NCBI RefSeq assembly: GCF_963259705.1
Contig: NC_081852.1
Span: forward strand, 60,514,859 to 60,578,858
Direction: 5' to 3'
Source: Myotis daubentonii
Lineage: Eukaryota > Chordata > Mammalia > Chiroptera > Vespertilionidae
Length of the DNA stretch: 64,000 nt
The notes under the pieces are model-generated. The model saw only the letters and a program-made list of their open reading frames with translations, made no database searches and was not told the DNA's origin. Numbering within the stretch: position 1 is the stretch's first letter; every line of letters starts with the position of its first letter. This document shows positions 11,771 through 22,965 of the stretch, piece by piece. The position numbers and the translations under genes were made by a program.

Positions 11771-12385
11771 AGCTGGCGCCAGAGGCCGGGTTCCCGCTGG
11801 ATGAAAAGCGAGACACCCCGAGCCAGGACTGTGTCCCCCCTCCCCCCCGCTGCTGTGCCATCTCGGGAGCACGCAGGCCAGGCTGCCCTTCCAGAACCTC
11901 TTCGCCCTCCGTGCCTTTCCCTTCTAGCCATTCCCAACCTTGGCGTCCCATGAAGAGAACTGGGAAGAGGCTTCTAGAAGGGAGACACGGCCTGCCTTCT
12001 CCCAGCCGGTTTACAAACAAGGCACCCAGATGTTGGCCTCGGTACCTGCCCCAAGTCAGCGGGCACGGGGTCCCCGGTGAGCCCAAGGCCGTCCCCGGGC
12101 GTCCTGTCCCCGTGGCCCGGGCACCGCAGAGGGTGGCAGATGAAGTCCCCTTTATCCCCAACGAAGGAGAAGTTTCACAACGTTTCGCCGTGAAGGCCTC
12201 TCGGCGAGCCTGCGGCGTGATTTATGACGGTGTCCCCATGTTCCAGACACGCTCCGGGGGCCGCGGCGAGCAAGGCCTTGATGGCATGAGGGGGGGAGGA
12301 GGGTGCGGGGGGGGGGGGGAGCAGGCGCTGTTCCCACAACAAGGCCGGGCTGCCAACCAATGCACATGCTCTGATCGATGCCGGG
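11771..12385. other. GC-rich unique DNA with poly-G run
   Basis: A 237-codon plus-strand frame (11746-12459) crosses this stretch and reads through the G-run as a glycine-rich segment. It has no domain and is not called. A second ATTTATGACGG motif lies at 12220-12230, as in the block at 4.66 kb. Confidence 0.35.
12307..12319. repeat. Poly-G run (13 G)
   Basis: A G homopolymer within the G-rich tract at 12290-12322. Such tracts can form G-quadruplexes on the plus strand and are often misassembled. Confidence 0.9.
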
Positions 12386-12770
12386 CAGGAAATTTCACGC
12401 TCCAAATTAGCTGCCTTCTGCCCAGAACCTATCAGTGGCTTGATAACTTGAACATATAATTCTATACCTTTTACTCTTTAAACAATAATTCAACCTAATC
12501 CTGTGGCTGAAGCCAAGATTTCCAGCCCGAAAGTGCACTTGCCATTTGATTAAATACTAATAAATGCAAGAATAAAACACCAGTCCTTTATCTTACAGTG
12601 AATTCTTCAAAAAACCATAAACTCTCAAAATTCATTATTTCTCTGGAGAAGGGGACAGGTTCTTCCCCTCAAAGACAGCTTAGCAGCCTCAGAGTCTTAA
12701 TTAGAACAGTTACCACAGGATTTATAGTCCGGGCTTACAGCAAAAAGGCGTCGCCCTCCAGGTTCTTCTA
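12386..12770. promoter_or_regulatory. AT-rich unique block, enhancer-like
   Basis: Repeat-free AT-rich DNA in GC-rich surroundings. It includes CCAAATTAGCTGCC, GATTAAATACTAATAAATGC and TCTTAATTAGAACAG. Homeodomain-type TAAT/ATTA cores are frequent. There is no plausible gene. Confidence 0.25.
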
Positions 12771-13869
12771 CTTCAGGTGACCTGCCAGTCAGAAGGGCCT
12801 CAGGCGGGGCATCTGGGCAGCCAGCAATGGACAACATCACAGACGGGTCTGCGGTGCCCCCTGAACAGAAGACTGACCCTCCACTCACAGACCTGTGACC
12901 CTCCACACACAGACCTCCGGTCCCAAACGAGGCAGGCGAGTCAGTGTAAACCAGGACACACGGATGTCCTCGGGCCTTCTTGCCACGTGTTTGGTACTTG
13001 AAAATGGGTGAAATATGTTCACGTCTCACCCATTAACAAGGACACGGGGAAATGCTGACAAAGGAAGATGGTGAAGGATGCGGAGTCGGAGACTTGTTTT
13101 CTGTGGTTGTAACCAGCACACGGAGCCGCGGCGACGACAGGACCCTCCTGCAGTGATGGACAGGCCGCGGGGCGACGTCCAGGGGGGCATTCCATCCTGT
13201 GACTGCGGGACTCAGCCCAGGACACCTGCCCGGGCCGTGAGGATGGAGGGGCCACAGCCGTAGGTCGGAGGCTCAGGGCTGAAGCCCAGAGATTCTGGCA
13301 TCGCTGAATGAGTCAGGCAGTGGTGAGCCAGAATCACATGGTCCTCTGTCACTGCAGGTGCCAAAGACACAACCCATCACAGCCAGACCCGGGCCCTTCA
13401 TCCCATCCACCCTGCCATGTCCCACCCTGTTGGGACCACCTCCGCCCCTTCTGCCCCGGCCTCCAGTGTGTGGGACTGAGGAAGCAGCCTGGGCCCATGT
13501 GTCCTCTCACAAAAGATGGCAGGCCAGGTCACACCTGCAGGTGTGCACGCGGCTGGACGATTGGTCAGCACCTGTCGCTGAATCCCCTCCACTCCTCCGG
13601 GGCTGAGGTGTCCAGCGGCCTGTCCCCAGCCACTGCAGGACTGAGAAGGGCAGGTCTAGGATAGAGGGGCAGGTCCAACCCATCTCTCCCCAGGGCTGTC
13701 AGCTGCTGGGGGACAGTCAGAGCCAGCGCCACCCCAGGAACTCGGAGGGCTCAGAAATTCTGTGCTGAGCCCGGCAGAACCCGGCAGAGGGTCAAGGGCA
13801 GGGCGCAGGTGAGGCCAGCTCTGGGGCCCGGGATCGGCGACAGTGTTGGAGAAGATGATGGCATCAGAT
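12771..13869. other. GC-rich unique DNA, no feature seen
   Basis: I see no repeat family, domain-bearing frame or regulatory motif cluster. The frames of 60-118 codons overlap and are unsupported. Confidence 0.4.
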
Positions 13870-14480
13870 GAGGCCAGGCGGAACTGGAGTGGTTTAATGA
13901 AAATTTAATGTTTAATATAGAAAAAATCATTTTGGCTCACGTTACTTGATTGAGACACTTGTTATATACATGGAGAACACATACATAGAATCCACATTCT
14001 GCAGAATCTATGCTTCAATAACGACTAAGACCAACTCATTACCAATCAATCTGCCGATGACACAATGACTAAGTATTGTGCAAATATGTTTCCTCAGAAA
14101 TAGGGATTATTGCAAAATCATACGTACGCTACACCCAATCTCTGTTCAAATAATTGGTCGGTGGCGTCCTATCTTTCGCCCACATCCCCACTTCCACCAG
14201 GAAGACCTCTACAGCAGCGTATTTCAGCAACGAACAGAAATGTAAAACTTTGAGGATGTTACTACAAAACTGAGCTGGCACACTTTATCTAAATTACAGC
14301 AAAATGAATTCTTCAAACAACATTCGCAGATGAGAATCACACGGACCTGTGATGTTCATTTCAAAGGTAACGGGTTAGAAGAAACACCCGCACTGTCACA
14401 GAAGGCAAGCGCTTTGATGATGAACGACTCCTTTACACGCTAAGAACCTAACCAATTAGCGAGCAAACTCACATTAACTA
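13870..14480. other. 600-bp AT-rich unique island, possible minus-strand 3' UTR
   Basis: Base composition changes sharply at 13.87 kb and again near 14.48 kb. No repeat family is recognised. Read on the minus strand, the left end carries three ATTAAA hexamers near 13897-13918, a variant poly(A) signal, so the block could be the 3' end of a minus-strand transcript. No coding exon is recognised upstream of it (above 14.48 kb). An enhancer or long non-coding exon is equally possible. Confidence 0.25.
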
Positions 14481-14934
14481 TCTTTCTAAAGTGGGTTTTA
14501 AGGGAGGATGCTGCCGCTCTCTCCTCTTCTGGGGACTCGGAACACGGACGGTAACGAGGGCACAAAGCCAGCCGTGGACTCCAGGAGCGCTGGCCCGGAA
14601 GGCAGAAAACACGCCAACTTACTCCTGGAGTCCTGAGGAGCGTCCTCATGAAACACGGGGTGTCGTCACCTCCCTTGTCTGACAATGTCCGTTAGAAAGT
14701 CAGGACTTTCTCTCTTTCCTTTTCTTCCGACACTGAACACCGAGGCCGGGGTGGCTTCTGGAATTGCCGGGGTGGCCCCGCGGGTCAGAAGAAGAGCCCC
14801 GCCCTGGCTCACAGGGTCAGCATGGGGCGCCCCGGGCCCCCTGCCCAGGGTGACCCCGAGGGGGCCCACCCAGGAGACTCGGGCAGGGCCACGCCAAGCC
14901 AGTGACCAGGTGCATTAGATGCAATGTCCCAGAC
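14481..14934. other. Unique GC-rich DNA, no feature seen
   Basis: An 81-codon minus-strand frame (14440-14685) and a 77-codon plus-strand frame lie here. Neither has a domain or clear splice signals. Confidence 0.35.
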
Positions 14935-15475
14935 GTTCCTTTGTTTGAAAGTTACCAATATACTTCTTTTTATTGTGGCAAAGTACACATCATACACATC
15001 CACATATAAGCGTACCCATCAGTGACATCACATGCATTCAATGTTGTGTGACCATCACCAGTCTCGCCATCCCCAACAGAAACTGTCCCACTAAACACGG
15101 AACCCCTCCCACCCAGACCAGCCCCTGCACCCACCCTCCCACGTCCTGTCTCTCGGAAGCTGACGCTCTAGGAGCTGCATCGGGAATGTGTCCTTTGTGA
15201 CGGGCTTATTTCATTCAGCGTAATGTCTAACAGGCCCGCCCCCGGTGGAGTGTGGGTCAGAAATCCCTTCCTTTCAAGACGGAATTCTATGCCATGGTAC
15301 GATGGGACCACATTTGGAGTTTGTCCACTCATTCCTTGATGGACAGCTGGGTTAGCACCAACGCTGGACTATTGTGAACAATGCTGCCATGGCTGTTGGC
15401 GCACACCTATCGGTTGGATGCTTTGGGGTACGCCTAGGAGTGGACTGGCTGGGTCATGTGGCCCTCTTGCCCTGT
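14935..15475 (-). mobile_element. Ancient L1 3' region, antisense
   Basis: The plus strand shows the reverse complement of a mammalian L1 3' end. Landmarks are GTGTGACCATCACCAG, CGGGCTTATTTCATTCAGCG with TAATGTC, CCATGGTACGATGGGACCAC, TTGATGGACAGCTGGGTT, CTATTGTGAACAATGCTGCC and AGTGGACTGGCTGGGTCATG. It is heavily diverged and has no intact frame. Confidence 0.85.
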
Positions 15476-15708
15476 GCCAGCATTCACCCTCTCACATGTC
15501 AATCCCGGTGTCTCCCCAAGACACGTGGCCCCCCCCCACCATGTTTTTCATCAGCCAAAACCCTTCTGCAGAGAGGGTCTCCAGGCCCTCGTGGAGCTGC
15601 CACCACAGCAACATTCTGCATCGTCTCAGTGTCACCACGGCTGCACCCCAGCACGCAGTGAGGTCCGGCACTCCGCCCCGCTGCACCCCAGGTCCACAGC
15701 CACCCCCA

Positions 15709-15726
15709 CACCCAGCAGAGGGCACT
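15709..15726 (+). promoter_or_regulatory. CTCF-like motif
   Basis: CCAGCAGAGGGCACT at 15712-15726 fits the CTCF core pattern CCASYAGRGGGCRCT at every position. A single motif match is weak evidence of binding, but a second same-strand match lies 300 bp downstream. Confidence 0.45.
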
Positions 15727-16009
15727 GGGGAGTTGCCCCCGCCCCCGCAGCCAGCACTGCTGAGAGGGCACCGGGAGAAGACAGAATGTGCGACATCGTC
15801 CGTGTCTCACCACTCTCACACGGCAAGTCCATGGTCTTCCCCGAGACACGTGGCTTCCTGCTAAGCCACACGTTTTTTATAAGAGCATGGCATTCTAGCC
15901 GCTGACATAGCCAGTAACCGTTCCCCAAGGAGTCATTCTTGCGGCCGGTACCATCCGGATTTCCTCTCCTGCGCTGACCCCCACCTGGCCGCTCCTGGAG
16001 GCCTTTGGG

Positions 16010-16027
16010 TCACAGCAGAGGGCGCTC
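16010..16027 (+). promoter_or_regulatory. CTCF-like motif
   Basis: ACAGCAGAGGGCGCT at 16012-16026 fits the CTCF core with one mismatch at the first position. It has the same orientation as the motif at 15712-15726. Confidence 0.42.
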
Positions 16028-17196
16028 ATTGTGCAGAAGCCCCAGTGCGAGGACTCCCTGGGCTGGTCCCGGCCCTGCTGGAGATGGGCCTCAGCGCCCC
16101 TGCCTCCAGTGTGTGTCCTGAGCGGGCCTACAGGGCCTCTATCCTCCCGGCCAACACGAAGCCCCATGGTTCTGCCCATCACCTGGGAAGTGACATCCCT
16201 CCAGGGTGCACCCAGACCCTCTGCTCTTCTTCTTAACTGCCGGCTCTGGAGCAATTTGTTGTCACACCTTCATCAAAAGCTGAAAGACCAGAGATACTTT
16301 GTAATTCTTAAAACTTCGATTTTAAAAAAAGTTTTAAGTATTATATATATGGATTTCAATGAATCAGCAACTCCATCTTCCAGAACCCTCCATCACCATG
16401 AAGAGCTAAGCAGACAGTAGTAAGAGAAATAAAGTGTCTGGCAGAGTAGAGTTCCTTTTCTAAAGCCACCTCTGGATACGCTGGAAAACCTACCGTAGCA
16501 ATGATAGCATCTCTCTATCATCCTGCACCAGAATTTTAGCTGGAGACTTAGTCATTCCATCAATTTTAAACAACTTGGAACTACAGTAATTAACTCCTAT
16601 CACTGTAAAATATTTTCTGCTTAGTGAAACACAACTTTTTCTACAGAAATAATGTGAAGCGTGTAAAGAAATATTAGTGTGCTGGGCAAACAAGAGAGAC
16701 AGAGCCAACAAAAGTAAGAGGGAACTGTAGGTGTGTGCGTGCAGCTCCTGGGACGTGATCCGCACGGAAGATGCAATTTTGAACGTGGTCTCACGGGGCA
16801 GGGACCGCCGTGAGTATCACCTGAACAACAGCCAGCCCACCGTGGGGATGCAATAAAAATTAAACCATCACGAGAGGAACGTGATCCCACAGCTTAAAGC
16901 AATATATATTCCAGACGCTCTGGGGCAGCAATAAGCAGCAGCTCGTGCAGGAGAAGCGAAAGTTCCAACCCAGGAGGAAAGAGCAAGCAGAGCCCTTGTA
17001 AAGCCAAGTGTCGGACAAGGACTGCCGCTTCCCCTGGAAATGAGGCTGCGCCCCCACGGACTGCGGCCCCCATGGCGGCTCTCTCAGGCCACGGGCCACA
17101 GTACTGGGTTCACTCAGTTTCCTTGGGCTAATTAGTTCTTCGAAATAATTAGTAATATCCACAAACCTTCTTCATTACAGGAAATATTATCTTTGC

Positions 17197-17276
17197 GTTT
17201 TTGTTGTTGTTAATCCTCACTTCAGGATATTTTTTCCATTGATTTTTACAGTGAATGGGAGGGAAGGGGCGGGGGG

Positions 17277-17330
<54 letters not shown>

Positions 17331-17376
17331 TTGATGTCAGAGAGATATATTGATCGGTTGCCTCCGTATGTGCTCC
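17197..17376 (-). mobile_element. Truncated bat SINE (Ves-type), head missing
   Basis: Read on the plus strand it has a T-rich tail, then GTTAATCCTCAC, a GGATATTTTTTCCATTGAT block, a long GA run, GAAACATTGATGTCAGAG and TGATCGGTTGCCTCC. This order matches the tail half of minus-strand copies such as the one at 52411-52654. The tRNA-like A/B-box head is absent, so the copy cannot be transcribed by RNA polymerase III. No target duplication is clear. Confidence 0.8.
17282..17326. repeat. (GA)n microsatellite inside the SINE
   Basis: About 22 uninterrupted AG units, grown from the GA-rich middle of the SINE. Confidence 0.95.
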
Positions 17377-17639
17377 TTAAACTTCAGAAAATTAACTAGA
17401 ATTTTCCCCTTCGAACTCTAAATGATTTCATTAGACATGTATTTTTAAAAGTCTGTAATGCTCAGACAAGGGGCACTGCTCAAAAGAGAAGACAGCATCC
17501 CAGCCCCTGGCTGCGACAGAATTCCAAGTCCGCTTCTACCTGAGCTGGGAGAAGCGGAAGCAGGAAGCCTCTACATAAAAGGCAACGCAACCAGGCAGAA
17601 CGCAATCGAAGGTTCTGCCTTCCAAACGCGTTATTGTTG

Positions 17640-18060
17640 CCAATTAGAAGAATCACTTCGACCTAATTTCAAAGGCACAATCATGCTCAGCAGAAACGGC
17701 CTCTTTTTTAAATTTCAAGGAGGATGCGCATGAAGGCCGTAACTCACCCGGCAGCTGTCATACGCCCTCCCTGACGGCAGCGCCGCATTTCATAAATACT
17801 CCTCATCGACAAGCCAGGCTAATTCAGGCTAATTTCATTGTAGTTTGGTGCTATCTCACATTTGTGTGCAATTACCTTTATCATGTTATTGCCAAGGCAG
17901 AAAGTAATCAGAACAATTATTTGGAAACGGGGGTTTATAAATTCTAAATCACAGTCGCTGGCATTTTTGATAAAACAGCAGCTTTATCTCGGGAAGTGGC
18001 AGGGCCGGGGGATAAATCACGCATCAGTCAAGTGTAGCTGACCCCAAGTGCATTGCACAA
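17640..18060. promoter_or_regulatory. Strong enhancer-like AT-rich unique block
   Basis: About 420 bp with no repeats and dense developmental-factor-type motifs: tandem AGGCTAATT near 17816-17832, CAATTACC near 17868, GAACAATTATTTGG (SOX-like AACAAT joined to a TAAT-type core) near 17911, and GCTTTATCTCGGG near 17980. Retained CpGs and the lack of decay relative to neighbouring repeats suggest constraint. This is inference; no alignment was made. Confidence 0.35.
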
Positions 18061-18904
18061 TATCAGAAGTGCTTCCAAAGAAACTTCCGGGCATCATCCA
18101 TCATCCTTCCTAATCCTAAAGCAGCTGCACACCTGGAGAGCAGGGCTGGAGAATAATCATAATAATAATAAAAAAAGGGAAAATTCGGGCAGCGTGGGCA
18201 AAGCCATTGCCTGTCTCCCTTTAAACGGTGAGCTATGGCCCATGCACATAAACAAATAGGACTTTCCAATAACTCCAAATATCTGTATTCATACGCGTCA
18301 CGCGGCTGTACATATAAATGAAGTAAGGAGGAGAGTCCTGCAAAGGACACGCGCCTGCCCCGCCTGCATTTCTTCTGAAACCCGCTGTCCTGCCGGGTCT
18401 GTGCGGGGAGCTGCACACGCACAGCCTCCACATCTGTTCTCTGGTCCTCGTTTGCTCTGAAACTTGATTGCAAAAAAAAAAAGGGGGATGTAACTTGATT
18501 TGAAAGACAAGAAAGGGAGGGGCCCTGGAGTCCCCACGTCAGTGTCCCCTAAGTTAATTACAGGTGACAGAGCGCGGGAGTCACACAGGCCATTAGGAAG
18601 GCAGCTGGCCGGGTCCCCAATCACATCCTCACACGGAGAAGCCGCCTCGGCCCGGGCCCCAGCTGTCCTTAGGGAACAACGGCCACCGCATCACACCGCG
18701 CCCCAGCAGACATTACCCACACCTTGTTTCACGCCCGCGTAGGAGGCCAAAGAAAACAGCCGTGTGGTCGCTGGGCTCCTTTCTGCCAGAGCGCGAACAC
18801 CCCCAGAAAGAACGCTTCTGCGCCGCGCTGCAGGGACCCCGTGACAAGGACCTGTGGGGAGTCTAGGGGAGGACTGACGTTCTTCAGCGGAAGATCCCTG
18901 GCTC
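18061..18904. other. Unique DNA, no gene seen
   Basis: The stretch contains a short (AAT)n-like patch near 18154-18172 and an A-run near 18471. Minus-strand frames up to 136 codons (18063-18473) have no domain. Confidence 0.35.
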
Positions 18905-19070
18905 CTGGCCAGGTGCTTCACACACGCTCTCTCAGTTACTCCTCCCAGCAAACCGCAGGTAGAGCAAGTCACTTGTAGATGAGGAAACAGCTTGAGGTGT
19001 TAAGTGAGCAGCCCAAGGACACGGCATGTAGTGGCAGGTGGGTATTCACAGTCAGACCCCAAGTACTTCA
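18905..19070 (+). mobile_element. MIR SINE relic
   Basis: The segments GTGCTTCACACACGCTCTCT, GTAGATGAGGAAACAGCTTG, GCAGCCCAAGGACACGGC, AGTGGCAGGTGGG and CAGTCAGACCCC follow the MIR consensus in order on the plus strand. It is old and diverged. Confidence 0.8.
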
Positions 19071-19694
19071 GAGGATTGGCTTCAGCCAGACCCCCGACCG
19101 TCCACAGCACAGACATTCCACACTGTATTTGTCAGCACGGGCTGGGTTACTGCGTCGTAACAAACACCACCGAGCCTCCACTCTGGTTTGGGTTCCTCTC
19201 CAGAGCAGGGCCTCCGTGTGGGGCGTACACCCACGCAAGCCGCTTCATCTCGCGGCATCGCCAGGACACCCCACACTAGCCTGCCTGCCACCACAGGGGA
19301 GGGGCGGGGCGGCCGTGCCCCGGTGGGAAATGGGCCACCCCCCTAGAACAAGGTCTGGACATGTCGGAGGATGTCCGACAAGGTCCAGTCTTCATCTGCT
19401 GAAAACCGACCATTGCTGTCAGCTCAGTTTTATAGTCCTCGCCCCCAGCAAACCCCACTTGGTGAAATATGAGTTAGGGCTAAGACCCTACCCAACAAGT
19501 GTCCATAAAGATATACATACTTTACAACTGCTGGCCGTCACACCTCTAAGGACGAACACTGCGTGAGCCCCCATTTAAACCATAAAAGCCAACACCTTTT
19601 AAAGGGCTTCATGTTCATCTAGCAAACTTTCAATATATCTGTTTACAACAAAGGGAAGTAAGAATCATAACGAATCCTATGTAGCAAAAAGTGC
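19071..19694. other. Unique or highly decayed DNA, no gene seen
   Basis: GC-rich to about 19.35 kb, then AT-richer. The overlapping 195-codon plus-strand frame (18979-19566) covers the MIR and is not a gene. Confidence 0.35.
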
Positions 19695-19765
19695 CAATTC
19701 AAAGGTAAGGCGGGGAGGGGATGAGGGATATCTGTAACAATGTCAACAATAAAAAATAAAAATGT
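19695..19765 (+). mobile_element. Bat-type L1 3' end fragment
   Basis: GGGGAGGGGATGAGGGATAT then CTGTAACAATGTCAACAATAA leads into an A-rich tail. This matches the 3' terminus of bat L1 copies (G-rich tract, atatctgtaata-like box, caacaataaa). The 5' boundary is not defined. Confidence 0.6.
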
Positions 19766-21879
19766 GTATCTATAAATAAGTAAAATAAAATGGGTTAGTG
19801 AAAAACAAAAAACACCCCACTTACTTCATAGAGAATGCTATGAAAGGAAATTATTATTCTTCACATAAAATAATGTTAGAGGACCCTCACTGTTTTATTT
19901 CTTCTCAACACGCAACATTGAGATAGTTGAGAAAGAAGCTAATTAACTGGTCCACCTCTTCTGAAAGAAAATTATTTCCTTTCTGTCTATACCAGTCCCA
20001 GTGCCAGCCCTGAGTGCCCAGCCACACTTCCCCGAGTCCTTAAAGGAACGCCGCACACCACCTTCCTGCCAGGCCAGCAGACGGAACATTCTCTCCTGCA
20101 CAAACCGGACTCTGCCATCGGCCCCGTCTGCACCGGTGACCTCAACACCAGCACCGGGCTGGCCAGTCTGTTGGAAGGAACCGCACGGAAGGGAGCTACA
20201 CGGACCCCAGGAGCCCGCGGCTCTGGCCCCCAGGGAGTTGCAAACGCGGCAAGGGTGCAGGCCGGGATGAACGTGGCTTCGCACTGCAGGTTCCAGGACA
20301 AACGCGGCCTTTAGCGTGCTCGCAGGTGACAGACACAGGCACGTGCTGCATCGCGACGTGCTTGCCTGGGTCACAGCAGGTACACAGACCCCTCTGTCCA
20401 CTGAGAGGGGCCGGGGAGATGGGACGGGAGGACGAGAAGCTCCGTAGGGCCCCGTGGCCCCCTCGCCGCTGGCAGACGGGCATTAACCTTCTCAGTGAAA
20501 GCCGTCGGTGGCCTCGGGGACTCAGAACCACAACGCTACGTGTTTACCTCTGAGCTGCGTTGGCGCAGAGATGCAGGTCGGGGGAGGGGACGTGAGTTGT
20601 GGCTGGGACAGAAGGTTAAATAGATCATAAATTAAGGTGAGTGTCAGCTGGCCAGCAGCTTTCTATCACATCACAAATCAGACACAGAAACGTCTCCTCC
20701 TGCTTAAAATCAGAAGCCACTGAGGATATCCGCTCACAGCTTCTACCCTACAGCCTCTCCTGCCCCAGAGGAGGAGAGAGAAACGGGCACACGAGACCTC
20801 CATCCAAGAGCAGCCAGCAGCAGCGGAGAGCTGTGGGCTGCGCACGAGTTTATCTACAACAGGGCACAGCACCACCGTGGCGGGTATTTTTTCCAGAAGC
20901 GCCGGGACACCGGGCATCGGAGTTACCCTGGGCTCCGCGGTGGCCCGGGCTGCCGGGCAGAGAGCAGGGAGCAGCGCCCAGGCCAGGCCCAGGGCACAGA
21001 TGGACGCAATGGCCGGGGACGGCCAGCGGTGTGTTATTTAGACATTTTACAAAGGAAGCGAGAGATTGAAAGCACGTCCAGGAAAACAATACAAATGAAG
21101 ATTTCACTGACATGTTATGTGCCTTGAGCCCGGGTATTAGTCTTGTTCTAACGGTAGCCTCTCCCCTCCCTGGGCGCTCGTCCGACTTCCACACCCCGTG
21201 CAACGTGCTTGCTTCTCCGCATCACAGGGAAGGGTGGCTGGTGAGTCAGCAGGAGGACAGCAGCGCGGGGGCTGGGGGTGCGGGGGCTGGAGGAAGATTA
21301 GTGACAATGAAAATTCCAGACACTTGCACTTCCTTAAATATTTATAAAACGGCTTCCCGTTTGTAAGTCCACTTGATCCCAAAGAAGTAAATGATCCATT
21401 TTCTTTCCTTAAAAATAGTGAGGATCGAGTTAAGAGGGAGACTCCAAGCGGCCAGCAGCACACCGCACAGCCTCTATCCCAGTGCCCGCTGAGTCCCACG
21501 CGCACGGTGAGCCTGCGGTGCCGCCCCCACCACGCAGACCTCCGGGGACTCATGGGGCAGCATCAATCTTGTCCGCGCCATCCTGCTGGACACGGGAGAC
21601 CCCAAACTGTCCTGCGGGGGCTCTGGGAATGTCATTACATTCCCCGTGACCAGACGCAGGGCTGTTTCTGCAGGAACGCACCGCCCGGTGAAGCCCTGAT
21701 GTCATTTTCACCACGTGAAGCCGCTCTGCCCAGAAAAGGGGGAGACAGATCCTGGCGGCAAAAGATAAGCCCGCGACAGACCCAATCCCATCCCCGCCTG
21801 ACAGCGAAGCATGTCCGTGTTATCGCTGCTCCCCTCCGACGAGGTGATACGGGAGGTCAGGGTTGGAGAGAATGGCTCC
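19766..21879. other. Unique DNA, no gene seen
   Basis: A short AT-rich part (to about 19.98 kb) is followed by GC-rich DNA with overlapping unsupported frames of up to 182 codons. No repeat family is recognised. Confidence 0.35.
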
Positions 21880-22350
21880 AGAATTTGGGAACGGGCCCGA
21901 TGGAAAGAAATGAGAATTTCCTTTCTCTGCAGGCAGACAGGAACTTGCAAGTTCAGCGGGCCATCGATCACCTCCAGCAAGTCATCATCAGCGCGCGGAG
22001 CGCGGAGGGAGTGTCTTATCACTTGGCCTATAAAAGCTTCGGCTCCGTGGGGTAAAAACGCACTGAACTTTCATCAGCACTCCATTCTCACAAATAAACC
22101 CAAACACCCAATTACCAAGTGACTATTTATAGTTTCTAAAATAACTTAACCCAGTTTTACAAAGCGGATATTTTAAGATTCGTAGAAAACTCCAGCCCGA
22201 AGCCAGCATGACAGACTACATTTATTTGGCCTCGGCCCGGAGGATCAAGAGATCTGTAAGCCCCAGTTATGTTATTTGTACCGCAAAATCAACAAGAAAT
22301 TAGTTTTATTTACAAACAATTACTGGTCACAGGAAACTGAACCATAAATT
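21880..22350. promoter_or_regulatory. Enhancer-like block with an exon-like segment
   Basis: Repeat-free DNA with a good 3' splice-site pattern (TTTCCTTTCTCTGCAG, ending at 21932), then 119 bp open in one frame, ending before GTAAAA at 22052. The frame reads Asp-Arg-Asn-Leu-Gln-Val-Gln-Arg-Ala-Ile-Asp-His-Leu-Gln-Gln, a helix-like stretch I cannot place in a family. A TATAAAAG box lies at 22029-22036. From 22.1 kb it continues as an AT-rich block with TTTATTTGG, TTAGTTTTATTTAC and AACAATTACTGG. It could be a conserved enhancer, an alternative promoter or an unrecognised exon; none is proven. Confidence 0.3.
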
Positions 22351-22789
22351 TAAGCTGTTGATTTTGTCAAAACGCCAAACCCTGGTAAATGGAGCACCGG
22401 AGAGGTGACAGGGTCTGGGTGGGGTGTCACCATGTCCGAGTCACTTCAATGGTTTTGCAACACAAGATCATTTCCAACAAGTCCTTCACTCTTCTCTAAT
22501 TCAGCCCACTTCATCGTCTCAGAGTCCTGTTCAGGCAAATTCCTCTCCCGTGGAGCTGATGTCCGTATTGACACAGCACAGAGAGGGAGTGGTGTGCAAT
22601 GTGTTCACACACAAAGAAAATCTAACGCTCAGAGCCCTGGTGATAAATAAATATAAATAAAAGCAAAGAAAACCAAATGTTGAAGCAGAAAGAACTCTAA
22701 AGCCCACTCAGTACCCTAAGCAAACAGCCCGTCCAGACCGGCATCATCCAACGCAGTCACATGGAGTTACCTGTTTACATTTAACTTAA
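22351..22789. other. Unique DNA, no feature seen
   Basis: Balanced composition; no repeat family or gene signal recognised. Confidence 0.35.
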
Positions 22790-22965
22790 TCAGGACGTAG
22801 TAGAATTAAAAATTCAGTTACCAAGTTGCACTCCTCACATTTCAAGTGCCAAGCAGCCGCGTGTGTCTAGGGGCGACCCTACTGGGCAGCACAGACACAG
22901 AACATGTCTATCTTTGCCACAGGTTATGCCGACAGTGCTGACCGGCCCTGGCACTGTAGGTCTCA
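22790..22965. mobile_element. Old hAT-Charlie-type MITE relic
   Basis: TTAAAAATTCAGTTACCAAG, CACATTTCAAGTGCCAAGCA, CTACTGGGCAGCACAGAC and GAACATGTCTATC match, in order, an ancient mammalian hAT MITE family whose ends read like CTGTCCAATAGAA. It is much more diverged than the young hAT copies elsewhere in the window. The family name is not assigned. Confidence 0.55.

Larger units (their letters stand above)
15476..17196. other. Unique DNA containing two CTCF-like motifs, no gene seen
   Basis: GC-rich to about 16.2 kb, then AT-richer to 17.2 kb. Open frames of up to 149 codons around 15.4-15.9 kb overlap in all frames and read as Pro/His/Ser-rich sequence, so they are not called. Confidence 0.4.

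Noticed and set aside
11072..12459. Plus-strand frames of 210 and 237 codons
   Set aside because: No domain, antisense frames overlap, and one reads a poly-G run as glycine.
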